From contig JBAKBP010000785.1 of assembly GCA_037953745.1 (NCBI GenBank), positions 1 to 64,000 of the forward strand: a stretch of 64,000 nt of DNA, read 5' to 3'. Shown in pieces: positions 53,269-64,000 of the stretch; the stretch's first letter is position 1; each line of letters begins with the position of its first letter. The translations under genes were made by a program, and so were the position numbers. This stretch comes from Lithodes maja. Its lineage: Eukaryota > Arthropoda > Malacostraca > Decapoda > Lithodidae. The notes under the pieces were generated by a model. It had not been told where the DNA came from. It ran no database searches and saw nothing but the letters and a program-made list of their open reading frames with translations.

Positions 53269-54647
53269 GTGGTGGCGGCCACGGCTCTGCCTGCGCCAGC
53301 CCCCTCTCCGGCTCCTTCGCCGTCTTTCGTCGTGCTGCCGGGGAGCGGGCTGGGGATGGTTAGCCAGCCCGTTAGTGTTCCCCCACTGTCTAAGTTTCAG
53401 ATTCCCAACCGTGTCCTCCCTTCTTTGTATGGAGAGCCTGCGTCTTGGCTGACTGTGGTGGCTACTCACCCGGAACGTGCCGCCACTCATGCACGGGGGG
53501 GGAAACGGCCGGTTGCTGAGAATTGGGATATACGGTTTCGTGCTCCGGGTCTCTTCCAGGCACTGTCTCCGGACGGCCTCGTCCCAGAGGTGGATCTCCG
53601 GCCTCATCCCAGCAGGTCGGATTTGCAGTATTTTCCATACCGTCCTAGGCTATCTCCCTCTGGGTCTCCACATTTCTGGTCGGACTACATTCGCCACGAC
53701 ATCTTCGCTGATGCTCTCGCTCTGTCAGCCCTTGCCGGTCTTCCTCTGGTGAAGAGTGCTCGCGATGCTGCAGGCAACGTCATGCTCGAGCTCACCATTC
53801 TTGAGGACTGGCCTTGGGTTCGGTGGCTGACGGAGGGGTTTGGCCCCAGGTCTGCTGGGGCTTTGTTTCTCTCCCACCGCCTGACTCCACTTTTGTGTCT
53901 GGGTTCGTCCTGTCATCGTCCGGGGTATCTCCCTCGTATTGGTCGAGGCTGCATGCCCCTAACATTGTGTTAGACCAGTTGCCCGAGTCTTTCTTCATGC
54001 CATCGGGGAAGAGTGCCCTCGATCGGGATCACCGGCTCCGGCAACGCACCGCTCGCTTGCTCTCCACCCTCCTCCTGCTGTTCCAAATGGCGGGGATTTA
54101 CCTCCGGCTTCTTGACGCCGAGCCTGCTGGTGTCCTCAAGAAGGGTTGGGAGACCTTGCGGTGCGTGCAGCTGCAGCTCGCCCTGAACTCAGTGGGTGAC
54201 CTTCAGGGTGCCGTCTGTGAGGCTGCTCCGTGTAGGCTGTCGCTGAGGGTGGCCTTCTGTCAGCCGGCGCCCGCGGAGATCACGACGACGCTGCTCCTCT
54301 CTGAGCTCGCAACTGAGGGTCTCTTCTCGGATGGTGCGTGGCACGAGACTTACCTCTTTGCGACTGCGGGACACTTCGCACCCCGTGTTTCTGGGGCATC
54401 GCGGCCTCCCGCAGCCGCTTCCTCCCAGGGTTGTGGGGGGCAGGCCGGTCCGCCGAGGGGATGCCGGCCTTGGCGAGGTGCCATCTCTGGGCGACGCCAA
54501 GGGGGTAGGGGACGGGTCATGCACCCTTCTGTCCGCCGCTCGTCTCTTCGCCCATCTCGTCCGCTCGCCATTGAGGCATCCTCGCGGCGTACCGACCAGA
54601 GGCAGGTGCATCGCCGCCTTGCGCAGGATCCTCCGCGCAGGTTTTAA
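53269..54647 (+). pseudogene. Gag-like region of the DIRS-like element
   Basis: Overlapping frames 53269-53973 and 53814-54647. The second contains LRQRTARLLSTLLLLFQMAG and a helical, leucine-rich segment, like the capsid-like region preceding reverse transcriptase in DIRS elements. Then an arginine/glycine-rich tail. Assignment rests on position and composition; no diagnostic motif is present. Confidence 0.45.
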
Positions 54648-54786
54648 GGACGCGGTCGCTACGGGGGAGGGGGTGCCCGTGGTGGTCAGTATCGCCGCGG
54701 CAAGACTGCCATCTATGCTGGCTCAGCACACCGCTAGTTCCTCCTGGGTTTTTTTCCCCTTCTCTCCCGACCGCCTCCCCGCATGA

Positions 54787-56253
54787 GTGTTGAGGCTCCC
54801 ACAAGGGGCCCCTCCCGACTTCTTTTACCCCCACTATCGGCAATGGCCTCGCCGATCGTGGGCGCGTCGGGTTGTGGTGCGGGATCTGTCCTGGAGGGGG
54901 CGGTCTAGGCCCCCTCTCAGACGTCCTACCCGACATCGGCACGTCTCTCCAGACGTGGCCACGGTTATCATGTCAATGCTCGATCATGGGATTGTTCGGG
55001 TAGTCTCGCCACTCTGGCGAGTCTTCCTCTCACATGTGTTTCTGGTCCCGCAGACGGACTGCGATGCGATGAGCCCGGTGGTCGACCTGTCGTGCTTCAA
55101 TTTGCATATCGTGAACGCCCGCTTTCGGATGCTCACCGTCCGTCAGGTGCGGTTGGTGCTCCGTCCCGGCTGCTGGGTGATATCCCTGGATCTCAAGGCC
55201 ACATATTGGCATGGGCCGCTTGCACCTCGGTTCCAGTGCTATCTGGCACTCCGGCTGCTCGCAAGGGTGTTTACGTTCGACAGGCTGCCCTTCGGTCTCA
55301 ATATCGCACCACGAGTCTTTACGTTACTCGTCCAGCAGGCTCTGAGTCCCCTGCTCCGTCAGGGGATTCGGCTCCTGTTTTACTTGGACGGTTCGCTCAT
55401 CTCCACAGACTCTCCCACTCGATGTGCGCAACACACACTCCTTGTCCTCCACCACATCGCAAGTTTAGGTTTCCAGATAGACGTTCCCACGTCGTGCCTC
55501 ACCCCGTCCCAAGACGTGACGTGGGTAGGCCTGGACTGGGTCATGGCGAGCGCGACCGTCGGACAGAGTCGGGTGGACGCCTCGCAGCTTCGAGGGAAAC
55601 TTTTTGCTGTGTTGCACTCGGTCTCCATTACCGGGTCATTCTGGGACTCGTTGATCGGGTCGCTCCATTGGGCGTGTCTGCCCATTCCCCTAGGGAGGTT
55701 CGGGATCAACACGCCTGATTCAACTGGGCGACAAAGCATTCCCACTGTTGCCTCCACGTCAGCTTTGTCCGATTCCGCGCTCGTTCCATTTGTTTTTGAC
55801 ACACTCGGTTGTTCGGGGCAAGCTCGCGAGAGCTGTGCCTTGGACTTTGCCCCCGCCGACCATCTGGATAGGCAACGATGCGTCGAGCGAGGTGGGATGG
55901 GGCTCCCAGTCCACCATGGGTTACCAACACCAAGGCAAGTGGTCAGGTCTCACTCCCTTACACTTACACGTCTTGATACTGTTGGTCCCGTTGTTCTTCC
56001 TGCGGGGTCATGAGCTAGCCCTTCCCGGCAGGTCGTTGGCCTTCCGGATGGACTACGTGACTGCAGTTCATTGCATACTGAAACAGGGCTCCTCCAGATC
56101 CGCGGTGCTTCAGTATCTGGCGGAGAAACTGTTTTTTCAGGCAGATCATTACAACATTACACTGCCTGCAACCTACCTGCCCGGTTCTGCCAACCTGTGG
56201 GCGGATGCTCTGTCTCGGGGACGGAGCACCCAGGTAGAATGGTCATTCAAACA
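54787..56253 (+). pseudogene. Reverse transcriptase-RNase H of the DIRS-like element
   Basis: Frame 54787-56013 carries MSMLDHGIVRVVSP, VISLDLKATYWHGPLAP (first catalytic aspartate), FDRLPFGLNIAPRVFT and FYLDGSLISTDSP. The active site is YLDG where YLDD is expected, so the second catalytic aspartate is lost. RNase H follows in another frame (55748-56443): WIGNDASSEVGWG, FRMDYVTAVHCIL, KQGSSRSAVLQYLAEK and LWADALSRG. The frameshift near 55.75-55.8 kb plus the YLDG change make it non-functional. Confidence 0.82.
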
Positions 56254-56676
56254 AACCGTATTCGACACCTGTGGGTGTTCCGCAGGTCGACTTGTTCGCT
56301 TCTCACGAGACGACCAAGTTGCTTGTGTTCCTGAACCGCTGGATTCGCACTCCAGCGGGGGGACCGGACGCTTTCAGCGAGGACTGGACCAGGTGGCGGT
56401 CACTGTACGATGTACGTGTTTCCGCCACCCGACGCACTTTTGATGTGCACGGTCCTCCACAGGCTGAGAGAGTACCAGAGCAAATTTTGGTTGATCGCAC
56501 CCCTCTGGCCGGCCCAAGCCTGGTACGCTCAGCTGAAACGATGGTGCCCGGATCCCGTGCCTCTGTCGGTTTCCAGCTTCCGCTTGGGGTCGATTGGAGA
56601 CCTAGGGCCCTCGTTGGCATTCGCATCGTGGATGTTTGTGAGGCGGGGTGGTTCCCCTTGTTTGGACGATCATTAA

Positions 56677-56763
56677 CCTGGGAACTGCGGGAAGACTCTT
56701 TAGAGTTCGGCCGGCGGACTGCGGGAAGACTCTCTGGAGTAAGTAAAACTAAAAATCAACTTT

Positions 56764-56799
<36 letters not shown>

Positions 56800-57280
56800 G
56801 CCCCTGGGCCATGCAAAATCTCAGTCCTCTACCTCCCCTCCTTCCCCACTTTCCTCCTATTCCTCAGTTATCACCTATTTTCCCTATTATTCCCTTATTC
56901 TGAGGTATATTTTCGTGCTAACATTAGCGAGTTGCAAGCAGGGTGTTGTCATCACTGATGGCCATCGAGTGCAAGAGAGAGAGAGAGAGTATCGATCGAC
57001 TGTGTCTCAGTGGCCTTGGGGGAAATTGGCGGGAAAGGAGTTTGCCTCACCCATAGATTATACAACTCGCGGGCTATATCTCCGATTTTGACCATCCAAA
57101 CGCTGTTTTCACTCGTTTTATTGTTGTTTCAGGTTAATACCTTTATAATCAACCCATAATAGGCGCATATGGATAATTATTAATGCTATTAATGGTACAA
57201 TGAATATTTTAGTGACGAAAAACCTCAAATACGTCAGCACAGGGGGACGTTTTCATTTACCCCCGTGCGCACTTCAGAGG
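56677..57280 (+). mobile_element. 604-bp TTAA family member inserted in the DIRS-like element
   Basis: TTAA at 56673-56676 and 57281-57284. Starts CCTGGGAACTGCGG and ends GCGCACTTCAGAGG, same family as 47610-48240. The host reading frame before it (LFGRSL) resumes after it (TDKFTLHWPPSTW), which confirms exact insertion. Confidence 0.88.
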
Positions 57281-57284
57281 TTAA

Positions 57285-57850
57285 CTGACAAATTCACTCT
57301 CCATTGGCCACCATCTACATGGAAGATATATGAATCTCCCGGCGCTGCTTTACTTGTTGGTTACACAACTCTTCACAAGCAACTCCGTCAGTGGCGCTTG
57401 TGTTTCACTCCCTCCATTGTTTATTTGAGGGGCGTCACTACATGTACAACACAATTAGGACCCACCTATCTGCCATTCGAGTGCCTTTTGAGACCCTCAC
57501 AGGGTTGGTCGTTCCTCAGAATGAACTGGAGTTCTTCATGCAAGCCTGCTTTCGGCTCGGACCACCCCCGCGTTAGATTCCCCCTCAGTGGTCTCTGGCG
57601 GCGGCTCTCAAATGGCTCTCATCTGCGGCCTACACTCTTCTCCCCGCACTTGACAGATTCCTTGACTGGCCACTGTTTCTTCTAGCTTTAGCTACGGGTG
57701 AGAGGGTATCGGAGTGGGCTGCCATGTCTCGGGGCCCAGAACTGCTTGCGGTTTGCTCCCATCCTCGGGTCGGTAACTTTGGCTAAGTCTGTTCATTTTC
57801 TTGCTAAGAACGAACGAAAGGCACACGTGTTTAAGCCTTTCCCGGTCCCC
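57285..57850 (+). pseudogene. Tyrosine recombinase fragments of the DIRS-like element
   Basis: The pieces lie in changing frames: STWKIYESPGAALLVGY (N-terminal SAM-like region), TIRTHLSAIRVPFETLTG, and LALATGERVSEWAAMSRG. The last has the TGxRxSE pattern around the first catalytic arginine of tyrosine recombinases. It ends with FLAKNERKAHVFKPFPVP. The catalytic tyrosine is not present because the sequence changes to Gypsy near 57880. Such an enzyme would integrate circular DIRS cDNA. Confidence 0.7.
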
Positions 57851-57884
57851 GCTCTTAAGTGCGGCCGTCGTCATCACACGTTGT

Positions 57885-58778
57885 GCCCTGACATTATGCC
57901 TGACCTTGCAAAAGCCAAAATTTTCTCCAAGCTTGACCTCAAGAATGGCTACTGGCACTGTGTGTTGGATGAAGAATCACGCAAGCTGACAACATTTCAA
58001 ACACCGTATGGGAGATACAGGTGGAACAAACTTCCTTTTGGTCTGGCTGTAAGCAGCGAAATTTTTCAGAAGAAGCTACAATTGGTTCTGGATGATCTAC
58101 AAGGCGTAATTTGTGTTGCTGATGACATTTTGGTCTTTGGAGTTGGTGACACTGATGAAGAAGCTGCAAGGGATCATGACTCAAAGCTGAGAAACCTACT
58201 GGACAGATGCCGAGCAAAGGGTCTGAGGCTGAACAGAGCAAAGACTGAGCTTGGTAGTACAGAAATCACATTTCTAGGTCACAAGATCTCGCGGGATGGT
58301 CTGATGGCTGACCCAAAGAAGATTGAAGCAATCGTGAAGATGCAAGCACCAGAGGATGTGACTGCAGTACGACGACTGTCTGGAATGGTGAACTACTTGA
58401 GTAAATTTGTACCCAGTCTATCGGATGTCATGGAGCCTATGAGGAAGCTGACCCATAAGGACACCGAGTGGAAGTGGACAAGAGAACACGATGAGGCGTT
58501 CAAGAGGATCAAGAAGATGATGACCCAAACACCCATCTTACAGTACTACAACCCAGAGCAAAAGTTGGAGATTCAATGTGATGCATCTCAAAAAGGTTTA
58601 GGAGCAGCGTTACTTCAAGAGGGTAAACCAATCGCATTTGCAAGTCGAGCACTGACTGACATGGAGACACGATATGCGCAGATAGAGAAGGAGACTTTGG
58701 CAATCGTCTTTGCACTGAACAAGTTTCATCAGTATTGTTTTGGGAGGAAGACGACAATCCAGAGCGACCATAAACCTC
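57885..58778 (+). pseudogene. Gypsy reverse transcriptase-RNase H, truncated at both ends
   Basis: Reads KIFSKLDLKNGYWH (first catalytic aspartate), KLPFGLAVSSEIFQ, VADDILVFG (catalytic ADD), TEITFLGHKIS and KKIEAIVKM, then RNase H with IQCDASQKGLGAALLQ and YAQIEKETLAIVFAL. It starts mid-domain where it joins DIRS sequence and stops at the LINE insertion. The long frame over this region (57698-59611) is an accidental mosaic of three elements, not one protein. Confidence 0.88.
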
Positions 58779-58779
58779 A

Positions 58780-61516
58780 AGGTTTCAATATGGTTAGGAA
58801 TGATCGCAATAGGCATGGGGGAGGAGTATGTCTGTATGTAAAAAACAACCTCACACACACAACCAGGACCGACCTCCATGTAGAAAATCACGAAGCTCTG
58901 TGGATCGATCTACGCCTGCCGAGGACAAGACCCATCACAATTGGGGTATGCTATAGGCCACCAGACGACACACAATTCTTGACCAAATTTGAACGAACGT
59001 TGTCATCGCTAGACCCTCGGAATGAATCCATCATACTAGGGGATTTTAACCTGTGTTACAAACAACGAAATGATAGGCTTGTACGAGAATATAGGCATAT
59101 ACTGACAATGCACAATCACAAACAACTCATCACAACCCCCACACGTATCTCTGAGAACACTGCCACAATAATAGACCACATAAACTGTAACAGAGAGGAC
59201 AAAATATCCCAATCAGGGGTTATACAGACTGGGATAAGTGATCACTTCGTCACATATTGCACACGAAAAACCACAAAAATTACCCTAGAGAATCACAAGA
59301 TTATCAAAACAAGGTCACTCAGAAACTACAATAAAGAAACATTTCTGGACATTTTATGGAATACAGACTGGTCTCCAGTGTTTGGAAGTACAAACGTTAA
59401 TGACGCATGGGTTGGCTTCAGAACCATCATCACAAACATTCTAGACGAAATAGCTCCTCTGAAAGACATACGAATTAAAGCAAGGTCAGACCCATGGATC
59501 AACAATGACATACTACACCATCTGGAACACAGAGACAATCTGTTAAAAAGGCTAGCGAAACATAGACAGGATCAAGGTCTGAAACATGAGTTCAACAGGG
59601 CCAGGAATTAACTAAGTAGGAAAATAAAATCAGCGAAAACTAATTATTTTCACAATAAGGCAGAGGAATATCAGAATAACCCAAAGAAACTATGGAGGCA
59701 CCTAAAAACAACAGGCTACAGCAACAAGACAAGGGATTCGTCTGACACTAATATTGCTCTCACCATTAATGATCAGATTTGCCACGATAAACGACAAATT
59801 TCAACCTACTTCAACTCCTTCTTCACCTCCATAGCAAACACACTTGCACAGAACCTACCTCAACCTCTCAATAAATACACGACAACAACGGCCACCTTTC
59901 GAAATTTCTACAGAGATAAAGACATACACCCAAACACATTTGGATTGCAAAATGTTACACCAAAATACACTTTTGACGAGCTGTCTAACCTAAATGTACA
60001 TAAAAGCACAGGACCAGACAAAATTCCTGCCAAATTTCTACGAGATGGAGCCATTGGTATAGCAGGCCCCCTAACTCACATCATCAACTTGTCAATTAAC
60101 ACCAACACTGTACCTGCTGAACTGAAGGAAGCTATTGTAACCCCTCTATTCAAGAAAGGAAATAAACTAGAAGTTGGTCACTACAGACCAGTTAGCATAT
60201 TATGTATTGTATCTAAAATCCTTGAAAGAGCGGTATACACCCAAATTGAACACTACCTCAAACAAAATGATCTATTCTATAAGTTTCAATCAGGTTTCAG
60301 ATGCATGTACTCGACAGACTCCTGTCTCATCCACTTAACGGATCACATTCGTAAAGAAATGTCTAAAGGTAACTACACCGGTATGGTTCTTCTTGATCTA
60401 CAAAAAGCGTTTGACACAGTAGACCATGATATCCTATGTAATAAACTACAAGCAATGGGCATAGGATCTGTGAACTGGTTTAAATCTTATCTTAGTGGTA
60501 GAACCCAAAGAGTCAAAATTGATGATAATATATCTGATCCTATGCCAATTAACTGTGGGGTCCCGCAGGGAAGCATCCTTGGTCCCTTACTCTTTCTCTG
60601 TTATGTGAACGACATGGAACTGAGCGTCTCATGTAAATTATTACTGTATGCAGACGACAGCGTGCTCCTGGTTTCAGGAAAAGGCCCAATAAGTATTGCC
60701 GCTTCACTTTCCAAAGAACTAGAATCATGTAGTGAATGGCTAGTGGACAATAGACTATCTCTTCACCTGGGCAAGACGGAAGCCATCTTATGTGGAACAA
60801 AACGCAAACTGAAAGACATTGTGGGCTTCTCGGTCAACTGTAATGATATTCCTATAACAACAGTGTCACAAGTTAAATATCTCGGACTAAAACTGGACGC
60901 GAGTTTGTCAGGTGAAACAATTTTGGAATCTATCCTGAGTAAGTGTAGAGCACGTATAAAATACCTGTATAGACAGGTGGGATGCTTGCCCGCGGCGACC
61001 AAAAAGACCCTCTGCCAAGCGCTTGTTCAATGTCATTTTGACTATTCTGTGTCATCCTGGTACTCTGCATCATCTAAATTAGCACAGCACAAACTTCAGG
61101 TCACTCAAAATAAAATGGTTAGGTTCATGCTGAACCTAGGACCCAGATCACATGTTGGCCAGGAACAACTTCAGTCACTAGGTATGCTCAATGTCGCTGA
61201 CAGGGCCAAACAAATCAGGCTCACTAATGCCTTCAAAATTTTCTATGACAGAGCTCCAGAGTACCTAAAGAATGATTTTGTTAAAGCAAATGAGAGGAGT
61301 GGACATAATACAAGAAACAGGATGTTTAATTTTAAGGTCCCGAGAATCCAAGGACAGGGTAAGCAAACATTCTTCTTCACCGCCATCAAAGACTGGAACG
61401 ACCTACCCCAGTCAGTCCGTGAAAAGAGAACACTGTATTCCTTCAGACGTAGCCTGAAGGAACACCTGAACCGGACAGCTGCGAGAAGGGAGCACCAAGC
61501 TTATGTCTACTACTAA
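58780..61516 (+). pseudogene. CR1-group LINE endonuclease-reverse transcriptase with one internal stop
   Basis: One reading frame throughout, interrupted only by TAA at 59609-59611. Endonuclease motifs: GGGVCLYVKNNL, GVCYRPPDDTQF, ILGDFNLCYK and GISDHFVTY. Reverse transcriptase motifs: STGPDKIPAKFL, HYRPVSILCIVSKILE, MVLLDLQKAFDTVDHD (catalytic aspartate), CGVPQGSILGPLLF, LLYADDSVLL (catalytic YADD) and YLGLKLDASL. C-terminus: FKIFYDRAPEYL and IKDWNDLPQSV. The N-terminal endonuclease part is missing by 5' truncation. Apart from the stop it is well preserved, so the insertion is fairly recent. Confidence 0.9.
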
Positions 61517-61811
61517 ATGCGACATGAGAGATAGACAAACCAAACTGAAATGATTACTGATTACGGATTACTGATATTTACTATAGGATGTAAGGTATCT
61601 TAAAATAACCCCCTAGAAATACTTTTTCTAAAGTATCCATTTCTTTATCCTCCCCTTTTTTCCCCAGCTAACCTAATCCCACAAGGACCCCAATGGAAAT
61701 ACGCCTAACGGCCTTATTGGGCTATCCTTAGTTGGAATTATGCAAGGCTGGTACATGTCATGTTTGTAACAAACTATGTGGTACCAACTCTGTAAATTGC
61801 TAACTGAATAA
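61517..61811 (+). other. 3' untranslated region of the CR1-group LINE
   Basis: Non-coding sequence between the LINE stop and its (ATT)n tail. Confidence 0.7.
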
Positions 61812-61835
61812 ATATTATTATTATTATTATTATTA

Positions 61836-63411
61836 AGCTATCCAAAATAAGCCGTTATCAAGTGTACCAAGACGACTGCAAGGGATGTTGATGAGGATAC
61901 TACAGTATGATGTCGAGATTGTTCACAAGAAGGGCAAAGAAATGTATCTAGCCGACACTCTATCAAGAGCTTATCTGCAAAACACAAGAGATATGCAGGA
62001 AGAGGTGTTTGAACAGATCAACATGACAGACTACGTACCCATCCGAAGTGAACGATTGCAAGAAATCCGTCGAGCAACTGAGGAAGATGAAGTATTGCAA
62101 CTATTGAAGGAGATAATTCTCAAAGGATGGCCAGAAGACAAGAGTGAAGTAGAGACCATACTAAAACCATACTTTAATGTACGAGCAGAACTGTCATTTC
62201 AAGATGGATTGATCTTCAAGGGAGAACGTGTTGTAATTCCTACCAGTCTACGTCAGAAGATGAAGTCCGCTATACATTCGTCACATATGGGAGTTGAAGG
62301 TTGTCTACGACGCACAAAAGAATGTTTGTTTTGGCCAGGAATGAATGCAGAGATGAAGCAATTCATTTCAGAGTGTGAAATTTGTAACACATACTCTACA
62401 GCTCAACAAAAAGAACCTCTGATGACTCATGAGCAAACCAGCCGACCATGGGAGAAAGTAGGTGTAGACCTTATGACAATCAAGAGTCACAACTATCTTG
62501 TTACAGTGGACTATTTCAGTAATTTCTGGGAAGTTGACTACCTGGAAAACACTAAGTCAAGCGCTGTTATCAGGAAGTTGAAGGCGCACTTTGCAAGATA
62601 TGGACTGCCAAATGTACTAGTTAGTGACAATGGTCCGCAGTTCAGCAGTGAAGAATTTCAAGAATTCGCGGAGAAGTATGACTTTGAACATCGAACGAGC
62701 AGCCCACATCATCCCCAGTCTAACAGTAAAGCAGAATCAGCGGTCAAGACGGCGAAGAAACTAATCAAGAAAGCTGTCGAGAGTGGTGAAGATCCGTTTT
62801 TGGCGATTCTAGACTACAGAAATACGCCTATGCAAGATTTGGAAGAGAGTCCAGCGCAACTCAACTTTGGTCGACGTACGAGGACGTTACTGCCGACTAC
62901 TAGCAAGTTGTTGGAGCCGAAAGGAATTATGTTGGAGCGAGTGAAGCGGAAGAAGATGCTGAAAGATCTCAAAAGCAAGAAGTACTACGACAAAGGTTCG
63001 AGAGCTTTGGAACCATTGGTTGAAGGTGACGTGGTGCGAATCAAGCCAACATCACTAGGCAAGAAGTGGGAACGAGGAGTTGTAAACAGGAGATTAGACG
63101 AGCGATCGTATGAAGTGGAGACAGAAAATGGAGCGATAAGACGAAATAGAGGTCATTTACGGATGACAAGTGAAAACGCTGACATAAGAAATAATGGAAA
63201 ATTCACTAATACAGACAACACCACAACCATTAGATCTACAGATAGGAATTATACAGACATATGTGTTCCAGTCTACACCAACAACAGACACGTGAGAGAC
63301 ATACACGGTAGACTTGATGAACCTGTCACTACACATGAGAACAGGACGAGCGTGAGACGGAATAGGAATGTATTACCTACCAGGTACCGAGAGTTTGACA
63401 TGACCAGATAA
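61836..63411 (+). pseudogene. Gypsy RNase H end and integrase
   Basis: After the LINE tail the Gypsy frame resumes. ILQYDVEIVHKKGKEM and YLADTLSRA are the end of RNase H. Then comes the integrase zinc finger (HSSHMGVEGC...CEICN) and the catalytic core with VGVDLMT, VSDNGPQF and KAESAVKT supplying the D, D and E residues. The C-terminal YYDKGSRALEPLVEGDVVRI is the integrase C-terminal domain, followed by a basic threonine-rich tail. The integrase frame is intact to TAA at 63409-63411, but the polyprotein is split upstream. Confidence 0.9.
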
Positions 63412-63954
63412 GAGTACAGTACCGGTATGACTGATTGCATGTCTGACTAACAGTCCAATACTGGTATGAGATGAGGCACTGGCAGAAATGTAAATGCTGG
63501 ATGAGAATGCTACAGGATGAGAAAGATTATCTAAATGGAGTAAGTGAGTGAGAATACGACTGAAGCCACTGAATGAGGAGTAACCTAACATTACAGTCTG
63601 AATGATACAGGTTTTGTAATGTGAATGGGAGTGTAAGGATATTATAATGCAGATCGGTATGCAAAGAAATTGTAATGCGAAAGGAAAGAGATAGGATGAT
63701 TTTGAGTACGGTACTGGGTATCAGGATCTATAAATTTAAGTCAATCATATAACCTTTGTTACTAATTTACTAATCCTGCAACAATAACTTTGCATGAAAC
63801 ATTTTGTAATTTTCAGAACATTGAATATTAATGTTCTAATGTACTAGATTTGACTAATATACCTCATCTACTTCATATCTCATATTTACATACTAATAGA
63901 TTAATATTCTAACAAAATTAATCACATTCCATACTGTACTAAAACACTAATTAC
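63412..63954. other. Non-coding stretch after Gypsy integrase
   Basis: May hold the 3' end of the Gypsy element; no LTR terminus or polypurine tract was recognised. Confidence 0.45.
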
Positions 63955-64000
63955 TGTCAATCTATCTATCTATATGCTCAGGCCCAATCCCTATTTTGGG
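63955..64000 (-). repeat. Retroelement-like 3' tail (TAGA)n plus GGGATTGGGCCTGAGC, minus strand
   Basis: The reverse complement matches the blocks at 23540-23601 and 42740-42801. The rest of the element would lie beyond the right edge. Confidence 0.75.

Larger units (their letters stand above)
53250..57880 (+). mobile_element. Degenerate DIRS-like (tyrosine recombinase) retrotransposon
   Basis: Order on the plus strand: gag-like frames (53.3-54.65 kb), reverse transcriptase (54.8-55.75 kb), RNase H (55.75-56.25 kb), a PQVDLFAS-to-FPPPDALL segment typical after DIRS RNase H, and tyrosine recombinase pieces (57.3-57.85 kb). A TTAA-bounded element (56677-57280) interrupts it. Frames change several times, so it is inactive. 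Terminal repeats were not found; the right end is cut where Gypsy sequence begins. Confidence 0.75.
58779..61834 (+). mobile_element. CR1-group LINE, 5'-truncated, inserted in the Gypsy element
   Basis: Starts within the endonuclease and runs through reverse transcriptase, a 3' untranslated region and an (ATT)n tail at 61812-61834. No target duplication is evident, which is common in CR1-type elements. Confidence 0.85.
57880..63411 (+). mobile_element. Gypsy/Ty3-type LTR retrotransposon internal region, 5'-truncated and split by a LINE
   Basis: Reverse transcriptase and RNase H at 57885-58778, then a LINE (58779-61834), then the end of RNase H and integrase (61836-63411). The break falls right after QSDHKP of RNase H, and the other side resumes with the expected PRRLQG-type continuation. 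Gag, protease and the first part of reverse transcriptase are missing. No LTR was recognised. Confidence 0.88.

Noticed and set aside
57698..59611. A single novel 637-aa protein
   Set aside because: Its three parts match three different retroelement types with clear junctions, so it is a mosaic of insertions.

Overview
This window looks like repeat-rich nuclear DNA from an invertebrate, most likely an arthropod and plausibly a decapod crustacean. The grounds are indirect. Nearly every recognisable coding stretch is a transposable element, mixing RTE, Jockey/CR1-group, Gypsy, DIRS-like and piggyBac types typical of crustacean and other invertebrate genomes. Microsatellites (GATA, GA, AAT) are dense, and there are no operons or ribosome binding sites. 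I see no convincing single-copy cellular gene. The only long open frame not tied to a known transposon class is the one entering from the left edge (1-2793), an uncharacterised protein with a cysteine-rich tail.

Layout. 1-2.8 kb: uncharacterised partial ORF. 3.9-4.65 kb: 52-bp tandem array. 5.2-6.85 kb: small TTAA-bounded elements (one nested) and microsatellites. 6.9-11.0 kb: a decayed minus-strand LINE whose ORF1 starts with a 2A-like peptide, interrupted by a tRNA-headed SINE-like insert. 11.6-28.9 kb and 35.1-47.6 kb: two copies of one segment. The shared core holds an RTE LINE inserted in a Jockey-like LINE, a LINE C-terminal remnant, a tRNA-like repeat and a broken piggyBac-like transposase (piggyBac-2). 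Copy 1 additionally carries a 4.29-kb piggyBac with an intact 968-aa transposase (piggyBac-1) and a 2.0-kb internally deleted relative (piggyBac-3). Both insertions are exact at TTAA, and copy 2 has the empty sites. Copy 2 instead carries a nest of TTAA-bounded non-autonomous elements. 47.6-49.8 kb: three more TTAA-bounded elements. 49.8-53.2 kb: GC-rich repeated sequence without a recognised gene. 53.2-57.9 kb: decayed DIRS-like retrotransposon. 57.9-63.4 kb: 5'-truncated Gypsy element split by a 5'-truncated CR1-group LINE. The last bases match a LINE-like 3' tail also seen at 23.5 and 42.7 kb.

How the parts relate. The theme is insertion into TTAA by a piggyBac-like group. piggyBac-1 is a plausible source of transposase. 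piggyBac-3 keeps the N-terminal extension and C-terminal cysteine-rich domain but has lost the catalytic domain. At least eleven short elements have exact TTAA borders, and several share terminal CCC-rich repeats and a subterminal block with the coding elements. The two large copies may be a real segmental duplication or two haplotypes assembled in series; sequence alone cannot decide.
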